Source: Clostridium manihotivorum (GTDB lineage: Bacteria; Bacillota; Clostridia; Clostridiales; Clostridiaceae). From it: 64,000 bases of DNA. This document shows, piece by piece, positions 1-8,850 of the stretch (the first letter of the stretch is position 1; the number at the start of each line of letters is the position of its first letter). A model generated the notes under the pieces. The model did no database searches, was not told the DNA's origin, and saw nothing but the letters and a program-made list of their open reading frames with translations. The position numbers and the translations under genes were made by a program. Where the stretch lies: the NCBI RefSeq assembly GCF_004015185.1, contig NZ_CP025746.1, forward strand, positions 2,311,776 to 2,375,775. The letters run 5' to 3'.

Positions 1-1
1 T

Positions 2-127
2 ATAGAGTTATATAAATGGATTGAAAGTAACGAGCTTAATATTTTGAATGGTGAAGAAGTAAATCCATTGTCTATTAGAGAGCCTAAGAAGCAAGGCCTT
101 CTATCAAGATTATTTAAGAAGAAGTAA
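2..127 (+). CDS. C-terminal end of an unidentified protein (partial)
   Basis: An open frame enters from the left edge and ends at TAA 125-127, giving about 41 residues that finish with a basic tail (LLSRLFKKK). A perfect hairpin with a T-tract follows at once, so this is the last gene of its transcript. It precedes a polysaccharide locus, so an envelope-related role is possible, but the visible part has no motif I recognise. The frame was chosen because it is open and ends directly before the terminator. Confidence 0.6.
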   Translation: MELYKWIESNELNILNGEEVNPLSIREPKKQGLLSRLFKKK

Positions 128-154
128 TTAGAAATTCTAATTACTTCTTTTTTT
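121..154 (+). terminator. Intrinsic terminator after the partial gene
   Basis: GAAGTAATTAG and CTAATTACTTC form an 11-bp perfect stem around a 5-nt loop, followed by a run of eight T. The stem overlaps the stop codon. Repeat copy A1 starts inside this T-run. Confidence 0.93.
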
Positions 155-338
155 ACTGTTAAAAAATTGTAAAGGTATTTGTTAGCTAAACCTAGTGATT
201 TCAAGAGATTAGAACAGATGTTTAGGGGAAACAGTAAAAAAATAAAATTATATCACCTGCTATATTTTGTAAAAGCATATTCAGAAAGTCAGATGTGTAA
301 AAATGCTCACTGAATAAGATCGCTTCAGCGACTTTTTA
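151..338 (+). repeat. Family A dispersed structured element, copy A1
   Basis: Starts TTTTACTGTT (151-160), whose complement AACAGTAAAA lies at 230-239. A diverged CACCTGC (254-260) and AGTCAGATG (278-286) follow, then a terminal hairpin CGCTTCAGCG with five T (321-336). It shares order, spacing and much sequence with copies at 11072, 23142, 32756 (reverse) and 62366; the closest is 62366 (shared ACCTAGTGAT and TTAGAACAG). No gene lies inside it. Confidence 0.8.
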
Positions 339-572
339 TAATTTTAAGAGTCATATGTATAGCAAAAATATAATTGAAATATGCTTTGCTTTTTCCGATA
401 ATTGATCATGAAAGCGTGAATTTTATGAAATATAATGAGAAAGCTCTTATCTATTTATTGTAAAGATGGAAACTTATTACAATATGCAAGTCGAAAAATG
501 TCTGTCTAACGCGGGTTATTTGATGACAAAAGTAGGACAAAGGTTATATTTGGAAATTTTTTTGCATAAAAT
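339..572. other. Intergenic stretch, nothing recognised
   Basis: AT-rich sequence between repeat copy A1 and the promoter of the sugar transferase. I see no credible gene, tRNA or known riboswitch core. A TGTC/GACA pairing around 500-533 is too short to call. Confidence 0.4.
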
Positions 573-601
573 TTGACTTTAAATTGTAATAAGTGTAAAA
601 T
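573..601 (+). promoter_or_regulatory. Sigma-A promoter of the polysaccharide operon
   Basis: TTGACT (573-578), a 17-nt spacer and TAAAAT (596-601) closely match the vegetative consensus. It lies 33 bp before the start codon at 635. Confidence 0.7.
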
Positions 602-634
602 TAGTAAGAGTTTAAAATGATTTAGAGGTATATT

Positions 635-2029
635 ATGAAAAGAAAAAATATGGGAACAGAACTTTTTAAATTTGCAACTTATTTTGTAGATGCAGTACTA
701 GTAGTTTTTTCAGTATATTTATCTTTTTTAATACAGTTTAAGTCAGATCCGCCAGAATATAATATTACTCCATTTTTTAATATAATTCCATTTATAGTTT
801 TAGCTTATTTGATATATATGTATGTATTCGGCCTTGGTGATTTATTAAAAAAGGGAATAGGTGAAACTATATATTCAATTGGCATCACAGTGGTAGCCTT
901 GTTTATAACTACTGCGGGAATAACATTCTTTGCAAGAGGATTTGCATATCCTAGAATGGTTCTTGTTATTAGTACTATTGTACAGTTTGTAATTTTATCT
1001 ATTTGGAGAGTGGTTATTTGGAGCATAAGCAGAATACTTCATGGGGTAAAGGAATGTCTCATTGTTGGGGAAGGTTCACTAGAGTATCTAACTAAGAAAA
1101 TCCTTATGAAGCAGAGAGATTTATACAACATAAAATATATATGTGGAAGTAAAAGTAAGAGTTTAGATCAATATGTTGCTAATGTAGATGTAGTTTTTAT
1201 ATGCAATGACGTAGAGTTAAATGTAAAGCAGAAAATTGTTGATAGCTGTCTTACAAGCAGGAAGAGTGTATATATAATTCCTGGAATATATGAGATTGCA
1301 ATACTAAACTCAAAGCTAAATAGGGCAGATGACATTCCTATGTTCAAGGTGAAAAAACTTGGGCTTACTCTTGAAGCTAGGATATTTAAGAGAATGCTGG
1401 ATATAATAGTTTCTTTGATTGGTTTAATTTTGACAAGTCCAATAATGATATTCGTTATAATAGCTATAAAATTATCAGATGGTGGAGAGATATTCTACAA
1501 GCAAGAAAGAGTTACAATCAATGAAAAAAAGTTTTTTGTACTGAAATTTAGGACCATGGTAATGAATGCCGAAAAGCTCACTGGACCTGTACTTGCTGGT
1601 GAGTCAGATCCGAGGATAACAAAGATTGGTAGGATTTTAAGAGCCACTAGAATAGATGAACTACCTCAATTTTTAAACATATTATTTGGAGATATGAGTG
1701 TTGTGGGACCTAGACCTGAAAGGCCGTTTTTTGTAGAGCAATTTAAAAATGAAATACCAGATTACAAGTATAGAACAATTGTTAAGGCCGGGCTTACAGG
1801 ACTGGCACAAGTATTAGGTAAATACTCAACAACACCGGAAGATAAAGCAATATACGATATACTATATATTAAGAATTATTCAATACTTTTAGATTTAAAG
1901 TTAATACTTCAAACTATAAAGATTATGTTCGTGAGAGAAAGTTCACAAGGTCTGAAGGATGATTTGCCATTAAATAAGCTTATAAAAAATACAAATGCTG
2001 AAATAACAATAGATAAAATGGAAGATTAA
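635..2029 (+). CDS. Undecaprenyl-phosphate sugar-phosphate transferase (exopolysaccharide initiation)
   Basis: A 464-residue membrane protein of the polyprenyl glycosylphosphotransferase (WcaJ/CpsE) family, which transfers a sugar-1-phosphate to undecaprenyl phosphate to start a polysaccharide repeat. About four membrane helices lie in residues 14-130, then a soluble linker, a fifth hydrophobic segment near 255-278 and the catalytic bacterial sugar transferase domain. The domain shows LKFRTM, DELPQFLN and the signature SVVGPRPERP. The ATG follows GATTTAGAGGTAT. It opens the + strand polysaccharide set, and a terminator separates it from the next gene. The sugar specificity cannot be read from sequence. 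Confidence 0.92.
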   Translation: MKRKNMGTELFKFATYFVDAVLVVFSVYLSFLIQFKSDPPEYNITPFFNIIPFIVLAYLIYMYVFGLGDLLKKGIGETIYSIGITVVALFITTAGITFFARGFAYPRMVLVISTIVQFVILSIWRVVIWSISRILHGVKECLIVGEGSLEYLTKKILMKQRDLYNIKYICGSKSKSLDQYVANVDVVFICNDVELNVKQKIVDSCLTSRKSVYIIPGIYEIAILNSKLNRADDIPMFKVKKLGLTLEARIFKRMLDIIVSLIGLILTSPIMIFVIIAIKLSDGGEIFYKQERVTINEKKFFVLKFRTMVMNAEKLTGPVLAGESDPRITKIGRILRATRIDELPQFLNILFGDMSVVGPRPERPFFVEQFKNEIPDYKYRTIVKAGLTGLAQVLGKYSTTPEDKAIYDILYIKNYSILLDLKLILQTIKIMFVRESSQGLKDDLPLNKLIKNTNAEITIDKMED

Positions 2030-2073
2030 TTAATGTATAAGATACTAACGAAAGTACTTTAGTTAGGTTTAAT

Positions 2074-2104
2074 TTAGGAGACTTTTTAGTCTCCTAATTA
2101 TTTT
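2074..2104 (+). terminator. Hairpin between sugar transferase and ligase genes
   Basis: TTAGGAGACT (2074-2083) and AGTCTCCTAA (2088-2097) form a 10-bp stem with a T4 loop, followed by TTATTTT. It may attenuate rather than end transcription into the next polysaccharide gene, 16 bp on. Confidence 0.75.
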
Positions 2105-2119
2105 AGGGAGAGAGGTATT

Positions 2120-3337
2120 ATGAAAAAATTAATAAGTATAGTATTTTGTATATATATTTTTTTAATCCCTTTGATTCCTTTTGGAATAAGAGGAAATAAT
2201 TATAATAATGCAGTTCAAATGATCCTACTTATAGTATTTATTTTATATATCTATCTTTTTATTAAAGACAAAAACTTTATAAAGTTAAAACTAGATATAA
2301 TTAGTTTTTTTAGTAAGAAAGTATACATACTAATGGTTGTTTTCCTACTGTTGATGTTATTATCTACAATTTATGCTGAGGATAAATCCATAGCTTTAAA
2401 AGAGAGTATGAGATTTTTTACTTATATCATAATTATGTTTATGATTGATAGGGGGTTTAATAAAAGAGAAAGAGAAAAAATTATATTTACTATTTTATTT
2501 ATATCATTCACAGTTTCTATATTAGGTATAGTACAGTACTTCACAGGTATAGGAGCAGAAACACATATATTTTCTTCGGTAAGGCCTAGAGTACAATCTA
2601 CTTTAGATAATCCCAATACTTTAGGAGCGTTTCAGGTTTTAATGCTTTTTCCTTTAATATCAATCACTAGAGCAGAAAATAAGAGCGTTGTATTTAAAGT
2701 ATTATCTATAGTCACCAGTGTAATGTGCTTTATAAATTTAATTATGTCTATGTCTAGAAGTGCTATGATGGGATTTGCAATTGGATTGGTACTGTTACTA
2801 TTACTCTTTGGAAAAAGGCTGTTGCTTATTCTGATTCCAGTTGCAGGGATAATATTAGCTATTCCAAGCAGTATTAGTAGGATAAAGCAGATTACTGACA
2901 GTAATCAAAATGAATCAAGAATAAGAATATGGAATTCGGCTATAAAAATGATAAAGGAGCAACCATACTTTGGAGTGGGAAATGGTAATTTTATAGTAAA
3001 GTATCCTAAGTATACTAAGCTTTATCCACAGTTTAAAGAGCAAGGTGTAGATGTTTTTCCTAGCCATAACTCCTATTTAAAAATAGCAAGCGAATTGGGG
3101 ATTGTTGGGGAACTAAGCTTCTGGCTGATAATTATATTTATTCTTAGAGAAGCTGCTCATTTCATGAAAAACAAATCACAAACTTTGACATCCTATTTTA
3201 TTGAAGGATTTTTAGTTGGATTAATTCCATTTTTGTTTATGAACTGTTTTGATAATATTTTATTTGTACCTAAGGTTTCAACTTTCTTTTGGATCATGGT
3301 AGCAATGTTATTCTCATATAGGGAGTCAGAAATATAA
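2120..3337 (+). CDS. O-antigen ligase / Wzy-type polymerase family membrane protein
   Basis: A 405-residue, almost wholly hydrophobic protein with ten or more predicted membrane segments. The Wzy_C/O-antigen ligase core is visible: SMSRSAMMG, a large extracytoplasmic loop with GVGNGNF, then HNSYLKIASELGIVG. Such proteins polymerise or ligate lipid-linked polysaccharide on the outer face of the membrane. The position beside an initiating transferase and glycosyltransferases suits a repeat-unit polymerase. The start has a good site (AGGGAGAGAGG). Polymerase versus ligase cannot be decided here. Confidence 0.85.
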   Translation: MKKLISIVFCIYIFLIPLIPFGIRGNNYNNAVQMILLIVFILYIYLFIKDKNFIKLKLDIISFFSKKVYILMVVFLLLMLLSTIYAEDKSIALKESMRFFTYIIIMFMIDRGFNKREREKIIFTILFISFTVSILGIVQYFTGIGAETHIFSSVRPRVQSTLDNPNTLGAFQVLMLFPLISITRAENKSVVFKVLSIVTSVMCFINLIMSMSRSAMMGFAIGLVLLLLLFGKRLLLILIPVAGIILAIPSSISRIKQITDSNQNESRIRIWNSAIKMIKEQPYFGVGNGNFIVKYPKYTKLYPQFKEQGVDVFPSHNSYLKIASELGIVGELSFWLIIIFILREAAHFMKNKSQTLTSYFIEGFLVGLIPFLFMNCFDNILFVPKVSTFFWIMVAMLFSYRESEI

Positions 3338-3384
3338 GAAATACGGATAAGCAATGATAGTTTTTTAGTACCTTTAAAACATAA

Positions 3385-3487
3385 TTAAAGATGAACCACT
3401 TCGATTGGAAATCTATTTTCAAAGCTCTTCTGGGGTGTGAGATGATAATTTGAAAATGTAAGCTTTATTACCAAGTGGTACATTTAA
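3385..3487. repeat. Family B inverted-repeat element, copy B1
   Basis: The ends TTAAAGATGAACCACTT and AAGTGGTACATTTAA are imperfect inverted repeats. Inside lie ATTTTCAAAGCTCTTCTGG and ATTTGAAAAT, which also pair. The core recurs at 13441-13541 and 35881-35972. No gene lies inside. Confidence 0.75.
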
Positions 3488-3489
3488 AG

Positions 3490-3600
3490 ATGCATAACTT
3501 CCATCTGAAATCTATCAAAATAAATCTTCATAGATTCATGGAAAGATTTGTTTTGAGTTTAAGGATTGAAGTATTATGTTTGTTCAGAGGAGTATATATT
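3490..3600. repeat. Family C element, copy C1
   Basis: A hairpin (AAAATAAATCTT pairing with AAGATTTGTTTT) with TTCATGGAAAG in the loop, then TTTAAGGATTGAAGT and GTTCAGAGGAGTATATATT. It aligns along its length with 8652-8760. Its 5' part (ACTTCCATCTGAAATCTAT) resembles the 5' part of family B. It ends 32 bp before the next gene. Confidence 0.7.
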
Positions 3601-3632
3601 AAATTAGAAAATGCTTTTAGGAGTGTGAAGAG

Positions 3633-4763
3633 ATGTCTTATAAAATAGCTCAGATAATAACTCAGGCAGAGATGGGGGGAGCTCAAAAGCATCTTCTAAT
3701 CTTAAGCGATGAATTGAAGAAACTTGATAATTGTGTTACAGTATATGCAGGAGAAGGCCAAGGGCTTGATAAGGAATTAGAACAGTTAAATATAGATTTT
3801 AAAAGAATAGAATTATTGAAGAGAGAAATATCTTTATTAAATGATTTTAAAGCTATTATAAAGCTTATGAAGATATTTAAAAAGGAGAAATACGATATAG
3901 TACACTGCCATAGTTCAAAGGCAGGGCTTGTAGGAAGAATTGCTGCAAGATTGGCAGGCGTAAAAATTGTGGTATATACAGCTCATGGTTTTGTTTTCAA
4001 TGAACCTATGAGTAAAATTAAGAAAAGATTATATATAATAATTGAAAAAATAGGATCCTTATTTGGAAACAAACTTATTGCGGTATCTAAAAAGGATTAT
4101 AACTGTGCCTTAGATTATGGATTTGGAAATAAAAAAAATATATACTATATACCAAATGCTGTGCATGAAATCGATAGAGCATCTTTAAATAATAGAGAAG
4201 AATTAAAGAAACAATTAGGTATTGAAAATACCTTTGTCTTAGGAGTTTTGGCAAATTTTTATGAAACAAAAGGTCATAAGTTTTTGATAGATGCATTACT
4301 TAAATTAACTGATGAAGGATATAGCTTTAGTTGTATTTTTGTAGGCGAAGGAACTACTAAGAATGATATGGTAAAGAGAGCTAAAGGTTATACTAATATG
4401 AAGTTCTTGGGATATAGAAAAGACAACTATGATTTGATAAACTGTATGGATTTATTTGTGCTACCATCAGTAAAAGAAGGCATGCCATATGTTATTTTAG
4501 AAGCCATGACTCTTTCTAAACCAGTACTATGTACCAGAGTTGGTGCTTTGACAGATATGATTGAAGATTGCAAGAATGGATTTATCGTTGCCCCAGAAAG
4601 TTCTGAGCAGTTATATAATAAATTGAAATATATTTTTGAACATAAAGATATACTTAATAAAATAGGTAAAAAAGGTTATAATTATTATAAGGAAAACTTT
4701 ACTGTAGACCTATTTATAAGAGATGTATTAAAAGTTTACAATATAACAATGGAGAGTAGATAA
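3633..4763 (+). CDS. Glycosyltransferase family 4
   Basis: A 376-residue GT-B fold glycosyltransferase. The N-terminal acceptor domain has the glycine-rich loop AEMGGAQKHL and HSSKAGLVGRIAA. The C-terminal nucleotide-sugar domain has FVGEG and the E-X7-E signature in VKEGMPYVILEAM. It is a cytoplasmic or peripheral enzyme building the polysaccharide repeat. It is followed after one base by the GTG start of the WecG/TagA/CpsF gene, so the two are co-translated. The start is preceded by TTTTAGGAGTGTGAAGAG. Sugar donor and acceptor are unknown. Confidence 0.92.
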   Translation: MSYKIAQIITQAEMGGAQKHLLILSDELKKLDNCVTVYAGEGQGLDKELEQLNIDFKRIELLKREISLLNDFKAIIKLMKIFKKEKYDIVHCHSSKAGLVGRIAARLAGVKIVVYTAHGFVFNEPMSKIKKRLYIIIEKIGSLFGNKLIAVSKKDYNCALDYGFGNKKNIYYIPNAVHEIDRASLNNREELKKQLGIENTFVLGVLANFYETKGHKFLIDALLKLTDEGYSFSCIFVGEGTTKNDMVKRAKGYTNMKFLGYRKDNYDLINCMDLFVLPSVKEGMPYVILEAMTLSKPVLCTRVGALTDMIEDCKNGFIVAPESSEQLYNKLKYIFEHKDILNKIGKKGYNYYKENFTVDLFIRDVLKVYNITMESR

Positions 4764-4764
4764 A

Positions 4765-5502
4765 GTGTTTAGTAATATACTTGGATATAAGATTTTTAAT
4801 TTAAACAAGGATAAGCTTGTTCAATATGTACTTGGTAAGGATAAGGTATGTGTTATATCAGGAAATCCAGAAGTGCTTTTAAACGGAATGAAAGATAAGA
4901 AATTTTATGATAAGTTTAATAGTAATGAGTTTGTTATCATTCCAGATGGAGTAGGTACTGTGGTTTCAGCAAAGCTAATTGGACAACCGGTTAGAGAAAA
5001 GATTGCTGGAATAGAGGTAATGGATGAACTCTTACGTATATCGGCCAAAGAGGGATTTAAAGTGTATCTTTTAGGTGCTTCGAAAGATATTATAGGTAAG
5101 TGCAGTGAAAATATTAAGAATAAGTATCCAACTATAAATATTTGCGGTTTTAGAGATGGGTATTTTAAAAATGAGGATGTTAATGAAATAGTAGATGAAA
5201 TAAAGAAATTAGAGGCGGATATGCTATTTGTAGCATTAGGATCACCAAAACAGGAAGACTTTATACTGAAGTATATGGAGGAGTTGCCATGTAAGGTATA
5301 TATGCCTGTAGGGGGTAGCTTCGATATTTTTGCAGGAAAGCTTAAAAGGGCACCTAATATTATGTTGAAGCTGGGGCTTGAGTGGCTTTATAGAGTATGG
5401 AAAGAGCCTTTTCGAATAAAGCGACTAGGAAAGATACCTAAGTTCATACTAATAGTAATTCTTAATAAGATAGGTATACTTAAAAGTGTAGAAAATATAT
5501 AA
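4765..5502 (+). CDS. WecG/TagA/CpsF family glycosyltransferase
   Basis: 245 residues, the usual family length. Members (GT26) transfer UDP-ManNAc, ManNAcA or related sugars to a lipid-linked intermediate. Visible signatures are VIPDGVGTVVSAKLIG, LLGAS, FVALGSPKQEDFI and VGGSFDIFAGKLKRAP. It starts with GTG one base after the preceding stop and ends the + strand set before a bidirectional terminator. It could serve wall teichoic acid linkage or the polysaccharide of this locus; the neighbours favour the latter. Confidence 0.92.
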   Translation: MFSNILGYKIFNLNKDKLVQYVLGKDKVCVISGNPEVLLNGMKDKKFYDKFNSNEFVIIPDGVGTVVSAKLIGQPVREKIAGIEVMDELLRISAKEGFKVYLLGASKDIIGKCSENIKNKYPTINICGFRDGYFKNEDVNEIVDEIKKLEADMLFVALGSPKQEDFILKYMEELPCKVYMPVGGSFDIFAGKLKRAPNIMLKLGLEWLYRVWKEPFRIKRLGKIPKFILIVILNKIGILKSVENI

Positions 5503-5529
5503 ATAGGTAGTATGAATTATACATAGAAA

Positions 5530-5570
5530 AACATGCAAAAGAAAGAGGGTTCTCTTGCATGTTTTTTTTT
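5530..5570. terminator. Bidirectional terminator between convergent operons
   Basis: AACATGCAA and TTGCATGTT form a 9-bp stem followed by nine T on the + strand. The - strand reading also ends in GTTTTTC. It separates the + strand glycosyltransferases from the - strand fchA operon. Confidence 0.88.
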
Positions 5571-5647
5571 ATTTAGAGTTTAAGAGCATATGGGTGTATC
5601 ATCTTAAGTTCTAAAATTTATATTCTTTTAGATTACTTTATCTATAA

Positions 5648-6283
5648 CTAAATTTTATTATAAACTTTTAGCATTATTTCTTTTTTTAGTTTTTCGGATT
5701 TATCTAGTAAATCAGTACAAGTTTTTATAACTTCATCTTTATTTATTTCATTAATAAAGTTTAGATTTACCATTACATTCAACACTGAACTTTCGATAGC
5801 AGCATAGGCTAGTATTGCAGATACGCCAGCATCTGATATTACGTTGGCATTGCCGTAGGTGGCTGCTATATCTATATAAGACATCATGGCAACTAAGTTT
5901 TTTAAAAGATCTAGTGGAACTTGCATTGCGCTCTTTAAGCCTTCTTGAATCGTTTTTTCTCTTACCTTCAAAGCTTCCTCACTGTCCTTAGGCATTTTAT
6001 AAGCTTTCATCAGTGTTGAAAATGCTTCTCCATCTTTATCGATAAAGTCAAGAAATTCCTTAGCCTTTCGCTCGCAAACATCTAAGGCATCAATAACGGA
6101 TCTTTGTTCATTATCCTTCAAGGTTGTGAAAGCCTTTTTATTTATGCTAAGGTTAAACACCATATTGCTTAATGCAGCAGATAAAGAGCCTACAAGAGCA
6201 GCAGCACCCCCACCTCCTGGTACTGGGCTATTAGAACTTAATTCATTCACAAAATCTATTATAGTTTTATCTTTAAAATCCAT
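5648..6283 (-). CDS. fchA: Cyclodeaminase/cyclohydrolase family protein (FchA-like)
   Basis: A 211-residue, mostly helical protein of the formiminotransferase-cyclodeaminase family. Members convert formimino-THF to methenyl-THF and ammonia, or act as methenyl-THF cyclohydrolase. The N-terminus has TIIDFVNELSSNSPVPGGGG followed by the conserved AALVGSLSAALSNMV. A strong AAGGAGG precedes the ATG. It is the last gene of a - strand operon behind two glycosyltransferases, an odd partner for one-carbon metabolism, so it may simply be a downstream passenger. Family membership is clear; the exact reaction is not. Confidence 0.85.
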   Translation of the reverse strand: MDFKDKTIIDFVNELSSNSPVPGGGGAAALVGSLSAALSNMVFNLSINKKAFTTLKDNEQRSVIDALDVCERKAKEFLDFIDKDGEAFSTLMKAYKMPKDSEEALKVREKTIQEGLKSAMQVPLDLLKNLVAMMSYIDIAATYGNANVISDAGVSAILAYAAIESSVLNVMVNLNFINEINKDEVIKTCTDLLDKSEKLKKEIMLKVYNKI

Positions 6284-6295
6284 CTTTTGTCCTCC

Positions 6296-7213
6296 TTAAC
6301 TTTTCTTAAAAAAAGAGTTTACTTGGTTCATATTAATATTATTAACATCAGCTTTTAGACCATCAAGATATACCCTAAATAAGGATAAAGGTTCATTTTT
6401 TAAAACTTTTCTTGCAAAGGTTTCTATTATTATATAAAAAGAGAATATTACCTTATGATACAGTTTTGCGTTTCTTCTCATAAATACGATTCTATTTCTG
6501 TTTAAAAAGAAATAGCTTAAACCTTTATATTTTGATATGGTAGCAGATTGTTTATGATAAACTCTGCTGCTATTTAAACATATAAGTTTGTAACCGGCTT
6601 TTTTTGCTTTTAAGCAAAATTCAGTTTCTTCAAAGAAGAGAAAATACATTTCTGGTATTAAACCTATTTTTTTAAAAACTTCTTTTCTAGCAACAAAACA
6701 TGCACCACCTAAATAATCTACAGATAGTGAATCTTCTTTAATAGAAGTGTAAGAAGTATTTTTCCCTTTTGCTTGAGCTAGACCGGTAAATAAGTTAATG
6801 TTTGCGCCCATGGATTGTACGTTATCTCTTTCTTGAAAATCACATATGCATGGCCCCGCTATACCTACATTTTCATTTACATTCATGTAGTTTATAAGTT
6901 CGGATAAAAAATTCTTCTCAACCTCTACATCGTTATTTAAAATACAGACATAATCAGCATTATTTTCTAAAGCATATTTTATTCCTACGTTGTTCCCATT
7001 AGCGTAGCCAAGATTTGTACTATTGGTTAGCAGTTTGAACTTATCTGAATGATTATCCAATATTTCCTTGGAAGCATCAGTAGAATTATTATCAACTACA
7101 ACAACTTGGTAGTTAGAGTAATCATTATCTAAAACGCTTTCTAGACATCTTAAAGTTTCCGTATAGGAATTAAAATTTAATATTACTATAAATACTAGTG
7201 GTTCATTAATCAT
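6296..7213 (-). CDS. Glycosyltransferase family 2 (rhamnosyltransferase-like)
   Basis: 305 residues with a GT-A fold. The N-terminus reads VILNFNSYTETLRCLESV, then VVVDNNSTD and an aspartate motif in LNNDVEVEKNF, with FFEETEFCLKAKKAGYKL further on. This order matches WbbL-type GT2 enzymes that extend cell-surface polysaccharides. It starts 9 bp after the upstream GT4 gene and 12 bp separate its stop from fchA. The C-terminal third has a hydrophobic, possibly membrane-associated stretch. The substrate is unknown. Confidence 0.9.
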   Translation of the reverse strand: MINEPLVFIVILNFNSYTETLRCLESVLDNDYSNYQVVVVDNNSTDASKEILDNHSDKFKLLTNSTNLGYANGNNVGIKYALENNADYVCILNNDVEVEKNFLSELINYMNVNENVGIAGPCICDFQERDNVQSMGANINLFTGLAQAKGKNTSYTSIKEDSLSVDYLGGACFVARKEVFKKIGLIPEMYFLFFEETEFCLKAKKAGYKLICLNSSRVYHKQSATISKYKGLSYFFLNRNRIVFMRRNAKLYHKVIFSFYIIIETFARKVLKNEPLSLFRVYLDGLKADVNNINMNQVNSFFKKS

Positions 7214-7222
7214 ATATTCTCC

Positions 7223-8335
7223 TTAATAGCTAGTAATTTCTTTGTATAATCTCATTACTATTTTATCCCAATCATAATTTTCTTTTACAAAGTCAATATT
7301 ATGTTTACAAAGGTTCTTTGAGTTGTTATCGTTTATGAAGCTTAATAATTTTGAAGCTAAATCGTCTACGTCAGAATCAGAAACAATGGAACCTCCTTGT
7401 TCGGTAAGTTCCTTAGCTATTCCAACATCAGTAGAGACTATTATGTTTCCGGCAGCAGCAGCTTCTATTAAAACTATGCCAAAGCTTTCAAAGTGTGAAG
7501 TTAAACAGAAGATTTTTGACTTACTATACATTTTAAATAGTTCTTCTCTATCAGATAATTGTCCAAGAAGCATTATTTTTTCATCTAAACCGGGATATTG
7601 ATCGGTATAATTTTTTATAAACCCATTGAATTCAGGTGTACTATCTCCTGCAAGAACTAAAGTCCAGGGGATAGAATTATCTTCTTTGTATAGTTTAATA
7701 AAGGCATCTACAATCATCTCACTATTTTTTTCTTCAGCACCAAGTCTTCCAACATGAAGAATATAATTCTCCTTGCTTTCATAGGTAAGATCATCTAGGT
7801 GAATTAAGTCATAATCAATACCATTAGGTATATATATGAATTTATTTTCAAATCTAGGTAAAAGAGATCTTATTTCATTAAAGAGTCTCTTTTGCTCCAC
7901 TCCTATTAAATCAACCTTTTTAAAGAAATAGTCAAATAATAATTTTCCAGCAAAATTAAGATTCTTTATTTTATTTAGTAATTCCTCTGTACAGTCTAAT
8001 TTGAGAAATATTTTTCCTTTTTTATTATAATGCTTATACATTATTGCATATATTACTGATCTTATGGTTACGTGAAATAGTTGAAGCACATCTATGCTTT
8101 TAGCATTTTTCTTTAAGTATATAGAACCATCAATAATATCGTTGTTACGTTTTTTATCAATAAAGTCTAGTTTTAGACCTTTTAAATGTCCATCTATATA
8201 ATCATATTTATCATTATTATAGCATGCTACATAGCTTTCACAGGAATAAAGCTTATGAAGCTTATAAGCTATCATACCAACATCTTTAATAAGATGTACG
8301 TTTTTAGCTTGAGGAAATAAAACGCAATATTTCAA
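7223..8335 (-). CDS. Glycosyltransferase family 4
   Basis: 370 residues with a GT-B fold, first gene of the - strand operon. The C-terminal donor domain has LHVGRLGAEEKNSEMIVDAF and the E-X7-E signature in HFESFGIVLIEAAAAGN. The only sensible start is TTG (8335-8333), preceded by AAGGTGAAG at good spacing. It lies 9 bp before the GT2 gene, so the two are probably translated together. It is not a close copy of the + strand GT4 gene at 3633. Its donor sugar cannot be assigned. Confidence 0.9.
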   Translation of the reverse strand: MKYCVLFPQAKNVHLIKDVGMIAYKLHKLYSCESYVACYNNDKYDYIDGHLKGLKLDFIDKKRNNDIIDGSIYLKKNAKSIDVLQLFHVTIRSVIYAIMYKHYNKKGKIFLKLDCTEELLNKIKNLNFAGKLLFDYFFKKVDLIGVEQKRLFNEIRSLLPRFENKFIYIPNGIDYDLIHLDDLTYESKENYILHVGRLGAEEKNSEMIVDAFIKLYKEDNSIPWTLVLAGDSTPEFNGFIKNYTDQYPGLDEKIMLLGQLSDREELFKMYSKSKIFCLTSHFESFGIVLIEAAAAGNIIVSTDVGIAKELTEQGGSIVSDSDVDDLASKLLSFINDNNSKNLCKHNIDFVKENYDWDKIVMRLYKEITSY

Positions 8336-8378
8336 AAAACTTCACCTTCTTGTACACAAAATAATTAATTTATTTACC

Positions 8379-8407
8379 ATTATAATATATATAATAAATA
8401 ATTAAAA
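8379..8407 (-). promoter_or_regulatory. Probable sigma-A promoter of the - strand glycosyltransferase operon
   Basis: On the - strand, a perfect TATAAT (8384-8379) lies 17 nt after TTTTAA (8407-8402), about 44 bp before the TTG start. The -10 is ideal and the -35 weak. Confidence 0.5.
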
Positions 8408-8578
8408 CCTTATTTAGTTACATTAAAAATCAAGGATCTATTAAATAACTGTGTCTAAAAATGGTTATTCATATGATAATTTATTGAGAACACTAAAAAT
8501 TTCTTATATCTTATTCAAGTATCATCTTCTTGAAAGTCATATAATGCTAAGAATAATATTAAACATGGCCAAATTTAA

Positions 8579-8630
8579 AAACCATGCTAAATTAGATAAA
8601 ACTAATATTATCTAATTAGCATGGTTTTAT
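8579..8630. terminator. Long inverted repeat, probable terminator of pdaA
   Basis: AACCATGCTAAATTAGATAA pairs with TTATCTAATTAGCATGGTT (8608-8626), a stem of about 18 bp with one bulge. T-rich sequence follows in both directions (TTTTTAAATTT on the - strand). It lies 220 bp beyond the pdaA stop codon, with repeat C2 between. Confidence 0.6.
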
Positions 8631-8651
8631 AGATATTTACTTTATAGACAC

Positions 8652-8760
8652 ACTACTTCAAGATGAAATCTATTAAAATGAAGCTGACTAGGTTCATCGA
8701 AAGCTTCATTTTGAGTCTAAGGATTGAAATAGTATATTTGGTCAGAGGAGTAGATATTCC
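8652..8760. repeat. Family C element, copy C2
   Basis: AAAATGAAGCT and AGCTTCATTTT form an 11-bp stem around GACTAGGTTCATCGAA, followed by TCTAAGGATTGAAAT and GGTCAGAGGAGTAGATATT. It aligns with C1 at 3490-3600. The hairpin bases differ between copies, but pairing is kept, which suggests the fold matters. Confidence 0.7.
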
Positions 8761-8850
8761 GGTTCAATAGTCTTGGAAAGTACTAAAAGCCATTTTAACT
8801 ATTTAATTGTACCTTCACTGATTCATATATTTCCCTTTGAACTGGTATAT

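Noticed and set aside
470..540. Possible c-di-GMP type riboswitch (TGTC...GACAAAAGTAGGACAAA)
   Set aside because: The core words of GEMM-I and GEMM-II aptamers are missing and only a 4-bp stem is visible.
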